Assembly (NCBI GenBank): GCA_030523275.1
Contig: JAUNIX010000018.1
Location: 1 to 64,000, forward strand
Length of the DNA: 64,000 nucleotides
DNA from: Lachnospiraceae bacterium
Lineage (GTDB): Bacteria; Bacillota; Clostridia; Lachnospirales; Lachnospiraceae
Direction of reading: 5' to 3'
The notes beneath the pieces were generated by a model that saw only the letters and a list, made by a program, of their open reading frames with translations, was not told the origin of the DNA and ran no database searches. A program made the position numbers and the translations under genes. This document shows, piece by piece, positions 36,247-46,883 of the stretch (its first letter is position 1; the number at the start of each line of letters is the position of its first letter).

Positions 36247-36620
36247 ATGATAGATATGAATCTGGCAATAGCAAGTAATATTCTTGCGATTCTTAAACAG
36301 CAGAAAAAAAACAAACAGATCTTGCAAAGGCGTTGCAGACCAATAAACAGACTGTAAATAAAATGCTTAATGGTTCTCGTATGATTAATGCTATTGAATT
36401 AAAGCGGATTTCAGATTTCCTAGGAGTATCAATGGAAGAACTAACAAGAATTCAGGCAAAAACGGTTGATACAGACATTGTGCATGCGTTTATGGGAAAG
36501 GTTAATTCTGAGCAGGCAAAGAACGCACTTGCGATTGCAGATAAGCTTTCAGATATGATTTTGTTTTATAGTAAAGTCAGAGAGAATGGAACTGAAATGA
36601 TGGAGGCCTGGGATAAATAA
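36247..36620 (+). pseudogene. XRE-family regulator with frameshift in A8 run
   Basis: The gene begins MIDMNLAIASNILAILKQQKK with GAGGAG upstream, then the frame is lost at AAAAAAAA (36304-36311). In another frame the sequence continues TDLAKALQTNKQTVNKMLNGSRMINAIELKRISDFLGVSMEEL, an XRE-type HTH. One added A or two removed would restore a protein of about 124 residues. Either a natural mutation, an assembly error in the run, or slippage could be at work. It overlaps the ImmA/IrrE gene by one base. Confidence 0.8.
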
Positions 36621-37438
36621 TGGGAGATGTTTTAGCGGAAAGTTTATATAAAAAACAAAATAAGCGTTTTGAAAAGATAGTGGAACAATCTAAGGCATTT
36701 TCAGCTAATTATTGTGGTAACACTATCATTAGAGATTCTATATTTGGGATTATTTCTAACTATGCCCGAAAAAGAGAGCTGTCATTGGAAGTGTTACGAT
36801 ACCCGTTCAAGGATGATGAGCTTTGGGCGTTCACATTTGTAAAGAAAGGTACAATATTCTTATGTGTTAATTCTGATTTAGAAATGTGTAAGCAGATTTT
36901 TGCCACAGCTCACGAACTTTATCATATTCATTGTTATGCGGAGGATATTGATCAAAGCACTATCCCAAGTGGATCATTATTGGATTCTAGGACCGTGGAT
37001 GAAAAAGCAGCAACACAAGAGGATCTTGAGGCGAATGCTTTTGCTGGTTTGCTTTTAATGCCGGATATAAGTATGGAAGAGCAGATTAAAATGTTCGGAA
37101 TATCAAAAGAAAATATTATGTTAGAGGACATACTTGTTTTGATGGAACTATTTGCACTTCCATATAAAGCAGTTGTATTGCGCTTGGTTGAAAGTGGAGA
37201 GATAACGGAAGAGAAAGCACGGGAGTTGCTTAAAATTGATACAAGCAATGTGATGTTACGTATTGAACTAACAGGTAGAGCTCAGCAATGGCAGCAGAAT
37301 AGCAGATTGCTTTGTTACGGAAGCTTGCTTGAAAATCTGGCATATAATACGGAGAATGATTTGCTTACAGAAAGCAGGAAAAATTCTGATAAAGCATATT
37401 TGGAAAAAATAGAAAAGGGCTTTCAGAAAGAAAGTTAA
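36620..37438 (+). CDS. ImmA/IrrE family metallo-endopeptidase
   Basis: A 272-residue protein with a zinc protease motif HELYHIH (HExxH with two histidines and the catalytic glutamate) near residue 98, followed by the downstream EANAFAGLLLMP segment whose glutamate is the third zinc ligand in the family. Such proteases cleave XRE repressors: ImmA in ICEBs1 destroys ImmR. The XRE gene is directly upstream, fitting that scheme. The C-terminal 80 residues are not assigned. A PIN-like remnant follows at 37445. Confidence 0.88.
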   Translation: MGDVLAESLYKKQNKRFEKIVEQSKAFSANYCGNTIIRDSIFGIISNYARKRELSLEVLRYPFKDDELWAFTFVKKGTIFLCVNSDLEMCKQIFATAHELYHIHCYAEDIDQSTIPSGSLLDSRTVDEKAATQEDLEANAFAGLLLMPDISMEEQIKMFGISKENIMLEDILVLMELFALPYKAVVLRLVESGEITEEKARELLKIDTSNVMLRIELTGRAQQWQQNSRLLCYGSLLENLAYNTENDLLTESRKNSDKAYLEKIEKGFQKES

Positions 37439-37444
37439 AAGTGG

Positions 37445-37748
37445 GTGTATGTGTATGGAAGCAGAGACGAATTTCTAGAAAAACTAAAAGCAGATTGTGA
37501 TACTATTGGGGAAGGTCAGAATTTAGGAGAATTAAAAACATATGTTTTGCTTCAAACTTTGAGCATAAAATTTGGAGACCAAATATATGTTTTTTGCTCT
37601 GATGATAAAAATGCACGTAATGGTGTAGTGAGTATTGGTGATGCAAGATGCGTCAAAGGAAAGACGTTTGTGTAAGATTCCGTGTGAACAAATATTTGAT
37701 GATATGTTTGCAGGAAAGCTGGAAGAGATGAAAACAGGAAATTTGTGA
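37445..37748 (+). pseudogene. PIN-like toxin remnant
   Basis: The frame has FLEKLKADCDTIGEGQNLGELKTYVLL and DQIYVFCSDDKNARNGVVSIGDARCV. The SDDKNAR segment resembles the third acidic cluster of a PIN ribonuclease. The N-terminal part with the first catalytic aspartate is absent, and the C-terminal part (FDDMFAGKLEEMKTGNL) lies in another frame. Seen after an XRE/ImmA pair, it looks like the broken third gene of a toxin-type module. The family call is an inference. Confidence 0.5.
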
Positions 37749-37927
37749 TACATACAATAAGAATATAGAAGGGATTATGTAGAGATACGTGGTCCTTTTG
37801 TTATGTTAAAATATTGACTAGATGTGTCGACAGAGGGTTCAGTCAATGTAGAAAATCAGGAAATAGAAAAGATGAGTGATAAACAGCTTACTGTATTTCG
37901 ATGGAAACGGATTGGCTTTATTTTTAA

Positions 37928-38167
37928 GAACTCCAAGATAATAAACGTAAAGTGATTCTTTGTCATTATCCAATCATGTGTTACAACGGACAATATCGGA
38001 TCGATGAAAATGGAAATTTAAGGAAGATTCCTTGCCATATGATCAACTGTTTTGTATGTATTCGGATTATACACCCCTTACGTTGGATGAATGGATTGTT
38101 TGCGACAGAAACAGAAAAAGAAGAGACGATTCATACCAAGGGCAGTGTAGCTTATGGGCAAAAATAG
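37928..38167 (+). pseudogene. Metallophosphoesterase remnant
   Basis: The frame encodes KVILCHYPIMCYNGQYR, the metal-binding His segment of a calcineurin-like phosphoesterase. After a frame change it has FCMYSDYTPLTLDEWI, matching the C-terminal 'MPYMDYTPRTLEEI' type of the family. The N-terminal two-thirds and the GHVH motif are missing. No other gene is seen between 37749 and 38300. Confidence 0.5.
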
Positions 38168-38255
38168 AATAATTTTAATACCACTAGTTTCCATATTCAT
38201 AGTGGTAAAATGTGGTGCGTATAAGCAATTTTCATAGATTATAATAAAAGCATAG

Positions 38256-39725
<1,470 letters not shown>

Positions 39726-39767
39726 AATAATGATTAGCATGATATACAAGTAATTTATGAATAAAGG

Positions 39768-39799
39768 AAAAATCCTGCGATGTTTCGCAGGATTTTTTT
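39768..39799 (+). terminator. Terminator of GH1 gene
   Basis: AAAATCCTGCGA and TCGCAGGATTTTTTT form a stem with a short loop, followed by the T-run. Confidence 0.9.
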
Positions 39800-39818
39800 A
39801 CATATTTACGTTAACGTT

Positions 39819-39965
39819 TCATTCATTTTCTAATTCTCTAAGTTGTTTTGTGAGTGTCGATTTTGTAATCTCATCACTGATTCTTTTTTTTAATTCTCCA
39901 AACCTCTGAACTTTATATACTGAGATGTACCACAGAATCAAGATTTTCCATTTTCCACCAATGAT
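39819..39965 (-). pseudogene. HxlR-family regulator remnant
   Basis: Minus-strand reading gives GGKWKILILWY, then VQRFGELKKRISDEITKSTLTKQLRELENE and a stop. This is the HTH core of an HxlR protein with the N-terminal Cys region and the wing missing. It occupies part of the gene-free stretch 39800-40208. The rest (39966-40208) holds no recognisable gene and probably the promoter of the regulator at 40209. Confidence 0.6.
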
Positions 39966-40208
39966 AGATTATAATGATGCATTGGAACACAGCTTGTCAT
40001 CAGGCTTGGACTGCGGGAAAATTTGCAACATTTGTAAGAAAAAGATAACATCCTTATTGATTTGTATTGGTGATGATGGAGTTGAGATAATATTCTTTTA
40101 GAGGTAAAATAAGTTGTGACGTACTGTAGAATGGAAGAATATAAAAGAAACACTAAGGTTATTTCGAAAGATACCAGGGGAGTCAATAAAAAAGGATGGT
40201 GAAAATGA

Positions 40209-40895
40209 ATGAAACGAATTTTATTAATTGAGGATGATTTAAGTTTGATCAATGGGCTTTCTTTTGCAATTAAAAAGCAGGGATATATGTTGGATGTTGC
40301 ACGTACCAGCTATGAGGCAGATACAATATGGGCAGATAGAAAATATAATCTGATTATTTTAGATGTCTCTCTTCCCGATGGTTCAGGATTTGATATATGC
40401 AAAAAAATACGCCAGACATCAAAAGTTCCAATTATGTTTCTTACGGCTGCTGATGAAGAAACAGATATTATCATGGGACTTGATATTGGTGGCGATGACT
40501 ATATCACAAAACCATTTAAACTAGCTATCATTATGTCGAGGATCAATGCATTGCTTCGCAGAAGTGATAATTTTAATCAGCAAAACACAGAATTACATTC
40601 TAATGATATTATGATCCAACTTCTAAAAGGAGAAGTATATAAAAACAAGGAACAGCTTGAATTAACGGCTAGTGAATATAAAATATTATGTCTCTTTATG
40701 GAAAATCCAGATCAGGTACTTTCACCGGAACAGATTTTAAATAGATTATGGGATTGCGATGAAAACTATATCAATAACAATTCTCTTACTGTGTATATAC
40801 GTAGATTGCGCAAAAAAGTTGAGGATGATCCAGGTAACCCAAAAAGAATTGTAACCGTTCGAGGCATGGGTTATAAATGGAATACGGTTCGTTGA
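40209..40895 (+). CDS. OmpR-family response regulator
   Basis: A 228-residue regulator with acidic pocket EDD, phosphoacceptor in LIILDVSLP, Lys in YITKPFK, and a winged helix ending MGYKW. The partner kinase is at 40904, followed by a MacB-like ABC pair, the usual order of VanRS/BceRS-like peptide-response loci. RBS GGTGAAAATGA. Confidence 0.92.
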   Translation: MKRILLIEDDLSLINGLSFAIKKQGYMLDVARTSYEADTIWADRKYNLIILDVSLPDGSGFDICKKIRQTSKVPIMFLTAADEETDIIMGLDIGGDDYITKPFKLAIIMSRINALLRRSDNFNQQNTELHSNDIMIQLLKGEVYKNKEQLELTASEYKILCLFMENPDQVLSPEQILNRLWDCDENYINNNSLTVYIRRLRKKVEDDPGNPKRIVTVRGMGYKWNTVR

Positions 40896-40903
40896 GGTGT
40901 ATC

Positions 40904-41941
40904 ATGAAATTACTGGCAAACAGAAAAATTAAAACTCTGTTTTATAGAATATTAATGTGCATGCTGATATTTACAATAATGTCGGCGTCTTTTATCGTTC
41001 TTGAACTGAAAAATGCAGCTCTCTATATACTGATATGCTCCCTATGTATGGGAATTGCCATATTGGTAGTCTGCTACCTATATTTTACGGAACAAAATAA
41101 AATCATGGAAAATGCTGTGACGCAGATTACGGAATACATTTCTGGAAATCACGATGCACGAATTGAGTGCGATGAAGAAGGCGAATTATACCGATTGTTC
41201 CATGAAGTGAATGCTTTAGCTGCCATTTTGAACGCACATGCAGAAAATGAGAGAAAATCGAAACAGTTTTTAAAAAATACGATATCAGATATTTCCCATC
41301 AGTTGAAAACACCTCTTGCGGCATTGAATATTTATAACGGGCTTCTGCAAGAGGAGACGGAGGAACTACCGGAGATTCAAGAGTTTGCAGCACTTTCGGA
41401 AAAGGAACTTGATCGGATTGAAATACTGGTACAGAACCTATTAAAGATTACGAAGTTGGATGCGGGATCCATTGTGTTTGAAAAGACTTCTGAGAATGTG
41501 GCAGATATGGTGGGGGAAGTTGAACTGCACTTTGCATACCGTGCAAAGCAGGAGGAGAAGGAACTGGTTCTGTCTGGGGATGAGCATATTTCGTTGTTTT
41601 GTGATTGTGACTGGATGATAGAGGCACTAGAAAATATTGTGAAAAATGCCTTTGACCATACAGAGAAAGGAAATGTTATTCAAATTGAGTGGAAACAGTC
41701 TGCATCTGTGGTTCAGATTATGATAAAGGATAATGGCAGTGGCATCCATCCAGAAGATATGCATCATATTTTTAAACGGTTTTACCGGAGCCGATTTTCA
41801 AAAGACAAACAGGGAATAGGTCTTGGACTGCCTCTTACAAAAATGATTGTTGAATCACACAACGGTACAATTGAAGTGGATAGTGAACTGGGAACTGGCA
41901 CTACATTCATACTAAATTTTTTAATTCCTACAAAAATGTAG
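40904..41941 (+). CDS. Intramembrane-type sensor histidine kinase
   Basis: A 345-residue kinase. Two N-terminal membrane segments are joined by only a few outside residues (FIVLELKNAALYIL), as in intramembrane-sensing kinases of antibiotic-responsive systems. H-box SDISHQLKTPLAALN, N-box ENIVKNAFDHT and G-box GIGLGLPLTK are intact. ATG 40904 with GAGGTG. Its 3' end (from about 41893) is copied at 49412-49459. It probably senses through the adjacent ABC transporter. Confidence 0.9.
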   Translation: MKLLANRKIKTLFYRILMCMLIFTIMSASFIVLELKNAALYILICSLCMGIAILVVCYLYFTEQNKIMENAVTQITEYISGNHDARIECDEEGELYRLFHEVNALAAILNAHAENERKSKQFLKNTISDISHQLKTPLAALNIYNGLLQEETEELPEIQEFAALSEKELDRIEILVQNLLKITKLDAGSIVFEKTSENVADMVGEVELHFAYRAKQEEKELVLSGDEHISLFCDCDWMIEALENIVKNAFDHTEKGNVIQIEWKQSASVVQIMIKDNGSGIHPEDMHHIFKRFYRSRFSKDKQGIGLGLPLTKMIVESHNGTIEVDSELGTGTTFILNFLIPTKM

Positions 41942-42767
41942 CCTTACTGTCATCTTGATGTAAGATATGGATGATATTCTTTCCATATAATAATTCAAAT
42001 ACAGAAAGAGGTGCTTATATTATGAATTTATTAGAAGTGAAATCTATTTCTAAAACTTATGGCAGTGGCGAAACGGCTGTTCATGCACTAAAGAACGTTA
42101 GCTTTTCTGTCCCAAAGGGTGAATATGTAGCTGTTGTTGGAGAATCTGGTTCTGGTAAAAGTACGCTTCTTAATATGATAGGTGCACTTGATACCCCGAC
42201 ATCTGGTAAAGTGATCATTGATGGCAAGGAGATTTTTTCCATGAATGACAGTAAGCTGACCATTTTCCGTCGGAGAAATATCGGATTTATCTTTCAGGCA
42301 TTCAATCTTATCCCCGAACTGACGGTTGAGCAAAACATTATTTTTCCAATGCTGCTTGATTATCAAAAGCCAGACCAAAAGTATCTGGAGGAACTACTTA
42401 CCGTGTTTAATCTAAAAGAACGGCGTAATCATTTACCGAGTCAGTTATCCGGTGGACAGCAGCAAAGAGTAGCAATAGGACGTGCATTGATTACGCGACC
42501 ATCTTTGATTTTGGCAGATGAGCCGACTGGAAATTTAGATACACAAAACAGCAGTGAGGTAATCGCATTGTTAAAAGAAGCTTCGAAGAAGTATGAGCAG
42601 ACCATTATCATGATTACCCATAACCGGAGTATCGCCCAAGCAGCTGACCGTGTATTACAAGTGTCAGACGGTGTACTGACTGATCTTGGGAGGTGTCGTG
42701 AATGAAAAGCTATCTAAGCCTTATTCCAATTTCTGCGAAGGTACACAAGCGACAAAGCCGAATGACG
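41893..42767 (+). repeat. Segmental duplication, copy 1
   Basis: Nearly identical to 49412-50285. It covers the end of the kinase gene, the spacer, the whole ATPase gene and the first 22 codons of the permease gene. The ATPase copies differ in three residues. Confidence 0.9.
42022..42705 (+). CDS. MacB-type ABC ATPase, copy 1
   Basis: A 227-residue ATPase with Walker A GESGSGKS, signature LSGGQQQRV, Walker B LILADEPTGNLD and H-loop THNRS, the standard form of LolD/MacB-like ATPases that work with FtsX-type permeases. ATG 42022 follows AGAGGTG. It is identical to the copy at 49540 except for three residues. It probably energises a mechanotransmission system handling antimicrobial peptides. 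Confidence 0.93.
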   Translation: MNLLEVKSISKTYGSGETAVHALKNVSFSVPKGEYVAVVGESGSGKSTLLNMIGALDTPTSGKVIIDGKEIFSMNDSKLTIFRRRNIGFIFQAFNLIPELTVEQNIIFPMLLDYQKPDQKYLEELLTVFNLKERRNHLPSQLSGGQQQRVAIGRALITRPSLILADEPTGNLDTQNSSEVIALLKEASKKYEQTIIMITHNRSIAQAADRVLQVSDGVLTDLGRCRE

Positions 42768-44510
42768 ATTTTGTGCATCATCTTCTCCGTATTTATGGTA
42801 ACGGCCGTGTTTAGTTTAGCGGAAATGTGTGCCCGAATGGAGCAAACAAGATTATTGGAGAAACATGGAAATATTTCGTATTTAGATTTACTAAACAGCA
42901 CAACAGGACAAATACTTTTGTTAGTATCAGTCGTATTATTCCTACTGATACTAATTGCGGGTGTGCTAATGATTTCAAGCAGCCTTAACAGCACTGTGTC
43001 TCAAAAGACAAAGTTTTTTGGGATGATGCGCTGTATTGGAATGAGTAAACAGCAGATTATTCGTTTTGTAAAATTGGAGGCACTTAATTGGTGTAAAACA
43101 GCAGTTCCGATTGGCATTATACTAGGAGTTGTGGTCACATGGGGGATGTGTGCCATTTTGCATTTTATTGTTGGTGAAGAATTTTCTAATATTCCCCTTT
43201 TCGGTATTAGTTTTCTTGGCATTATCAGTGGCATGCTTGTAGGTATTATTACGGTACTGCTCGCTGCAAGTTCACCAGCAAAAAAGGCGGCAAAGGTATC
43301 TCCAGTTGCAGCTGTTTTAGGAAATTCAGAAACGAACAAAACAGCATTGTCTAAAATTGTTCCACGTTTTGCCAAGATTGAAACTTCTCTGGGAATTCAT
43401 CATGCAATATCTGCAAAGAAGAATTTGATTTTGATGACGGGCTCTTTTGCACTTAGTATCATTCTATTTCTTAGTTTTTCTGTTTTAGTTGATTGTGTAA
43501 ATTATGTGATGCCGCAATCTGCCAGTACTGCTGATATAGATATTTACAATGCTGGTTCTAATTCCATAGAATATAAGTTGGTTGATACAATCGGTGGTAT
43601 GGAAGGAGTAAAACGAGTTTATGGACGTAGGAGTTGCTTTAAAATCCCAGCAGAACTTGTTGGCGATGGAGTCATTTCTGATACAGTAGACTTAATTTCT
43701 TATGATGATTTTGATTTGAAATGTCTTGAAAAAGATCACGCACTAAAAAAGAACAGTAATTTGTCAAAGGTTTATGGCAATAGCAATTATGTTCTTGCAA
43801 CATCGGATCCAAGTAGCACTTGGAAAGTTGGGGACAAAATTTTGATCGGTAATGAAGAACTTGTCATTGCGGGTTTATTAAAATGTAATCCTTTTAGTAG
43901 TAATGGACTTACAAATGGAAAAATTACACTCATTACTTCTGGAAAAACTTTTATCCGTTTAACAGGAATAACAAACTATTCACTTATTATGATACAGACA
44001 ACTAGGAATGTAACTGATAAAAATATCACAGCAATTCATAATTTAGTAAATGGTAAGTACGAATTTCATGATAAGAGGAACCAACGGACTAGCGGCACAT
44101 ATTTGGCCTTTGTATTTTGCGTATATGGATTTTTGGGAATAATTATGTTGGTTACAATACTGAATATTATCAACAGTATTTCCATGAGTGTATCTGCAAG
44201 GATAAAACAATATGGAGCAATGCGAGCAGTTGGAATGGATAAACACCAGATTATAAAAATGATAGCTGTAGAGGCATTTACATATGCGTTTTTAGGCTGC
44301 ATCGTAGGGGGTACAATTGGAGTACTAGTAAATAAGATTCTATATGACCAACTGATCACCAACCATTTTGCTTATGCTGTATGGCATTTACCGATGGATT
44401 CGTTACTAATTATAGTCATATTTGTTATTTCCGCAGCAGTGATTGCCATTTATACTCCGACAAAAAGGATAAGAAGTATGTCCGTGACTGAGACAATCAA
44501 TGAGCTGTAG
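42702..44510 (+). CDS. FtsX-type ABC permease, first outer domain missing
   Basis: A 602-residue permease with FtsX-like transmembrane modules (about residues 65-200 and 480-600) and one large outer domain (about residues 260-470). Its paralogue at 50220 has 775 residues. The difference lies between KHGN (here residue ~53) and the next helix, where the paralogue has a 170-residue extra outer domain. Thus this copy lacks the first MacB_PCD-like domain, in frame. It may be a natural short form or the result of a deletion. Overlaps the ATPase by four bases. Confidence 0.85.
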   Translation: MKSYLSLIPISAKVHKRQSRMTILCIIFSVFMVTAVFSLAEMCARMEQTRLLEKHGNISYLDLLNSTTGQILLLVSVVLFLLILIAGVLMISSSLNSTVSQKTKFFGMMRCIGMSKQQIIRFVKLEALNWCKTAVPIGIILGVVVTWGMCAILHFIVGEEFSNIPLFGISFLGIISGMLVGIITVLLAASSPAKKAAKVSPVAAVLGNSETNKTALSKIVPRFAKIETSLGIHHAISAKKNLILMTGSFALSIILFLSFSVLVDCVNYVMPQSASTADIDIYNAGSNSIEYKLVDTIGGMEGVKRVYGRRSCFKIPAELVGDGVISDTVDLISYDDFDLKCLEKDHALKKNSNLSKVYGNSNYVLATSDPSSTWKVGDKILIGNEELVIAGLLKCNPFSSNGLTNGKITLITSGKTFIRLTGITNYSLIMIQTTRNVTDKNITAIHNLVNGKYEFHDKRNQRTSGTYLAFVFCVYGFLGIIMLVTILNIINSISMSVSARIKQYGAMRAVGMDKHQIIKMIAVEAFTYAFLGCIVGGTIGVLVNKILYDQLITNHFAYAVWHLPMDSLLIIVIFVISAAVIAIYTPTKRIRSMSVTETINEL

Positions 44511-44618
44511 CTGTAAATAGGGAGATAAATATTATATGTGTATTTGGGGAGGAACCATTCAGAGGATAAAGGAAATGACAAGGATGGAAATTACGAAAGG
44601 ATTTGTTGGAATAAGAGG

Positions 44619-44657
44619 GATGCCTCAGAGCAGTCTTGAGCTACTCTGGGACATTTT
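44619..44657 (+). terminator. Terminator, same family as 29671
   Basis: GATGCCTCAGAGCAGTC pairs with GCTACTCTGGGACAT with wobble and mismatch, then TTTTTATAG. The kinase gene on the other strand ends just beyond, so it may serve both sides. Confidence 0.75.
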
Positions 44658-44662
44658 TATAG

Positions 44663-46036
44663 TTATTTATTAAGCTTTTCTGGTAAATGGATTTCAACTT
44701 TTAAGCCATGTGGTAAGACATTTGAAAATCGGATTGTTCCTTGATGCACTTTTACAATCTGTCGCACAATTTTGAGCCCTAATCCATGCTCGGTTTCCTC
44801 CGTTCCTTCCTGGGAACTTGGGATGCTGGTATCGTTATTCAGTAATATAAGATAAGATTCTTTTATTCCACAACCGGAGTCCGTGACGCAGAATATACAG
44901 GTTCCGTTGCCTATTTTGGCAGAAACAGATATCTGACAGCCTTTTGGATTATGTATGATACTATTTTGTATCAGATTGTGGAGCATCCGGTTGAGCAGAG
45001 AAATATCTCCATATATAGGTTTTACTGTATCAGAATCAACTTCAGAATAGTTCAATCTGTACATTTTTGACAATCCGCTATTGAAGAAATCACTTATGAC
45101 TTGCCTCGCAAGCTCAAATGGATTCAAAGCCTGTATGCGGACCGGCTGCATGGAATATTCTAGCTTTGTTGTTAAATTCAGGTTTGCAACCAGCGAACGG
45201 AGTTTTTCACTCTGTTTCCGGATGATACCAGCCTGTTTTTTTGTTGCTAAAGGTAAGTCAGGGGTATCTTCCATTTCGCTAGAGTATCCTAAAATGATAG
45301 AAAGAGGTGTCCGGATGTCATGGGATATTCCACGAATCCACTCAGCCCGTGTATTATCTTTTTTTATAAGATAAGCTCCGGCCTGGTTCAGACCTGCGTT
45401 GATTTCTGCAAGTTCTCCTTTTTCTTCCAGATGGAATGACTTCCCTTGGGAAAGTTTATGGATTCCATCCATAATCGGTCTCATGGCTATTTCGATTTTT
45501 CTGGTATTTCGTATGAACAGAATGACCATTACACAGATGTTAATGATCAGGGCACAGATAATACCTAAAATCGCAGTGTAAAGATAGTCCGCTTTCATTG
45601 AAAAATAGTAATGGACCCTTGTGCCGGGCTGAAAGCCGATGACTAATAGCCCGTCGGGATGTTTCCATACTTTCACAGGATAGTCATCAAGATACCATTT
45701 ACTGAATATTGCGATATCCGTTGCGGAATACTCAAGAGGGAGTCCTTTAGGCAAACTGTTTTGCCAGATTACAGTCCCCTTTTCATCTAAAAGCATGGCC
45801 CATGTATCTGTCTGTGTCAAAATTTCCTGCACTTCAGAATCGACTGCTATGATGTCCTCTTTTTTTTCAATCAAAGAGGCGAAATGCTCTATGGGGAAAT
45901 CAGAATCTTTCATATCATTCAAATGTGCAGTGAGAAGAAACAGACCGATTAGGACGATATTGATAACAAAAAACAATATTAAAATCCTCAGAGTGGAAAG
46001 GATATAACGCCAGAAAAAACGGTCTACCTGTTTCAT
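44663..46036 (-). CDS. Sensor histidine kinase (LanK-like)
   Basis: A 457-residue kinase with membrane segments near residues 12-34 and 155-178 around a 120-residue outer domain, a HAMP-like linker, H-box GISHDIRTPLSIILGYSSEM, N-box HNLIQNSIIHN and G-box HGLGLKIVRQIV. It overlaps the regulator gene (ACGATGA). The pair is divergent from an LanFEG-like exporter at 46884, the arrangement of lantibiotic-sensing systems. Family-level assignment only. Confidence 0.9.
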   Translation of the reverse strand: MKQVDRFFWRYILSTLRILILFFVINIVLIGLFLLTAHLNDMKDSDFPIEHFASLIEKKEDIIAVDSEVQEILTQTDTWAMLLDEKGTVIWQNSLPKGLPLEYSATDIAIFSKWYLDDYPVKVWKHPDGLLVIGFQPGTRVHYYFSMKADYLYTAILGIICALIINICVMVILFIRNTRKIEIAMRPIMDGIHKLSQGKSFHLEEKGELAEINAGLNQAGAYLIKKDNTRAEWIRGISHDIRTPLSIILGYSSEMEDTPDLPLATKKQAGIIRKQSEKLRSLVANLNLTTKLEYSMQPVRIQALNPFELARQVISDFFNSGLSKMYRLNYSEVDSDTVKPIYGDISLLNRMLHNLIQNSIIHNPKGCQISVSAKIGNGTCIFCVTDSGCGIKESYLILLNNDTSIPSSQEGTEETEHGLGLKIVRQIVKVHQGTIRFSNVLPHGLKVEIHLPEKLNK

Positions 46037-46728
46037 CGTTTGTCCTCCTTAAGGTGAAGGCAATATCCAAGCCCTTTAACATTTAAAAGTGAAACAGGGT
46101 TTGACGGATTCTTTTCTATCTTTTCTCTTAAATGCCGGATATGTGTTACCAGTGTATTTTCATAACCTTCCCAAAATTCTCCGCAGACTGTTTCGCAAAG
46201 AGAGCCTGTGGTTACGATCCTTCCGGCATTTTCAAATAGTTTTTCAAACAACAGGAATTCTTTTGCGGTCAATGAAAATATTTCATTGTCGCGTTGAACT
46301 TCCGCCTTATCTAAATCAACAGTGGATGCGTCCAAATATATGATTCTTTCCTTTTCCGGATAGGACCGATTTAAGATTGCCTGTACACGTAGGAGGAGTT
46401 CTTTGGGCAGAAAAGGTTTTACCAGATAATCATCCGCACCATTTTCAAATCCCGAAAACTTGTCATCAGCTTCCCCGCGGGCCGTAAGCATCAGCACTGG
46501 AACGGTGCTTATTCTGCGGATTTCTTTAAGAACCGTAAATCCGTTTATCCCCGGCATCATTACATCAAGGATTATCATATCAGGTTGATGGTTCCGAAAC
46601 ATATTCAATGCTTCTTTCCCAGAAGATGCAGTGTAAATTTTTGTGTATCCGGCACGTTCAAAAATAGACTGCAGCATTTCCAAAAGATCAGATTCATCAT
46701 CGACGATAAGAATGCTTTTATTTTTCAT
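46033..46728 (-). CDS. OmpR-family response regulator (LanR-like)
   Basis: A 231-residue regulator: DDESD pocket, MIILDVMMPG phosphoacceptor, LVKPF lysine, and winged helix ending VKGLGYCL. RBS AAAGGAGG. It is divergent from the LanFEG-like operon, and four CTCAAG repeats at 11-bp spacing lie in the shared promoter region, the probable binding site. Confidence 0.92.
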   Translation of the reverse strand: MKNKSILIVDDESDLLEMLQSIFERAGYTKIYTASSGKEALNMFRNHQPDMIILDVMMPGINGFTVLKEIRRISTVPVLMLTARGEADDKFSGFENGADDYLVKPFLPKELLLRVQAILNRSYPEKERIIYLDASTVDLDKAEVQRDNEIFSLTAKEFLLFEKLFENAGRIVTTGSLCETVCGEFWEGYENTLVTHIRHLREKIEKNPSNPVSLLNVKGLGYCLHLKEDKR

Positions 46729-46797
46729 ATGGCACCTCCTTTTTGTATTCCTTATTATAACTCAAATATCAGAAAAATCCTATTCAGGTCTTGAAAT

Positions 46798-46852
46798 CTC
46801 AAGGTAAACTCAAGGTTGACTCAAGATATTCTCAAGAATAGCATGTTATGCT
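46798..46852 (+). promoter_or_regulatory. Four 11-bp-spaced CTCAAG repeats and -10 of lanFEG-like operon
   Basis: CTCAAG begins at 46798, 46809, 46820 and 46831, exactly one helical turn apart. TATGCT at 46847-46852 is a fair -10; no good -35 is present, which suits an activator-dependent promoter. Two OmpR-type dimers could bind side by side on one face. Confidence 0.7.
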
Positions 46853-46883
46853 AACTGCGAATCGAAAAGGAGGTACAAACATT

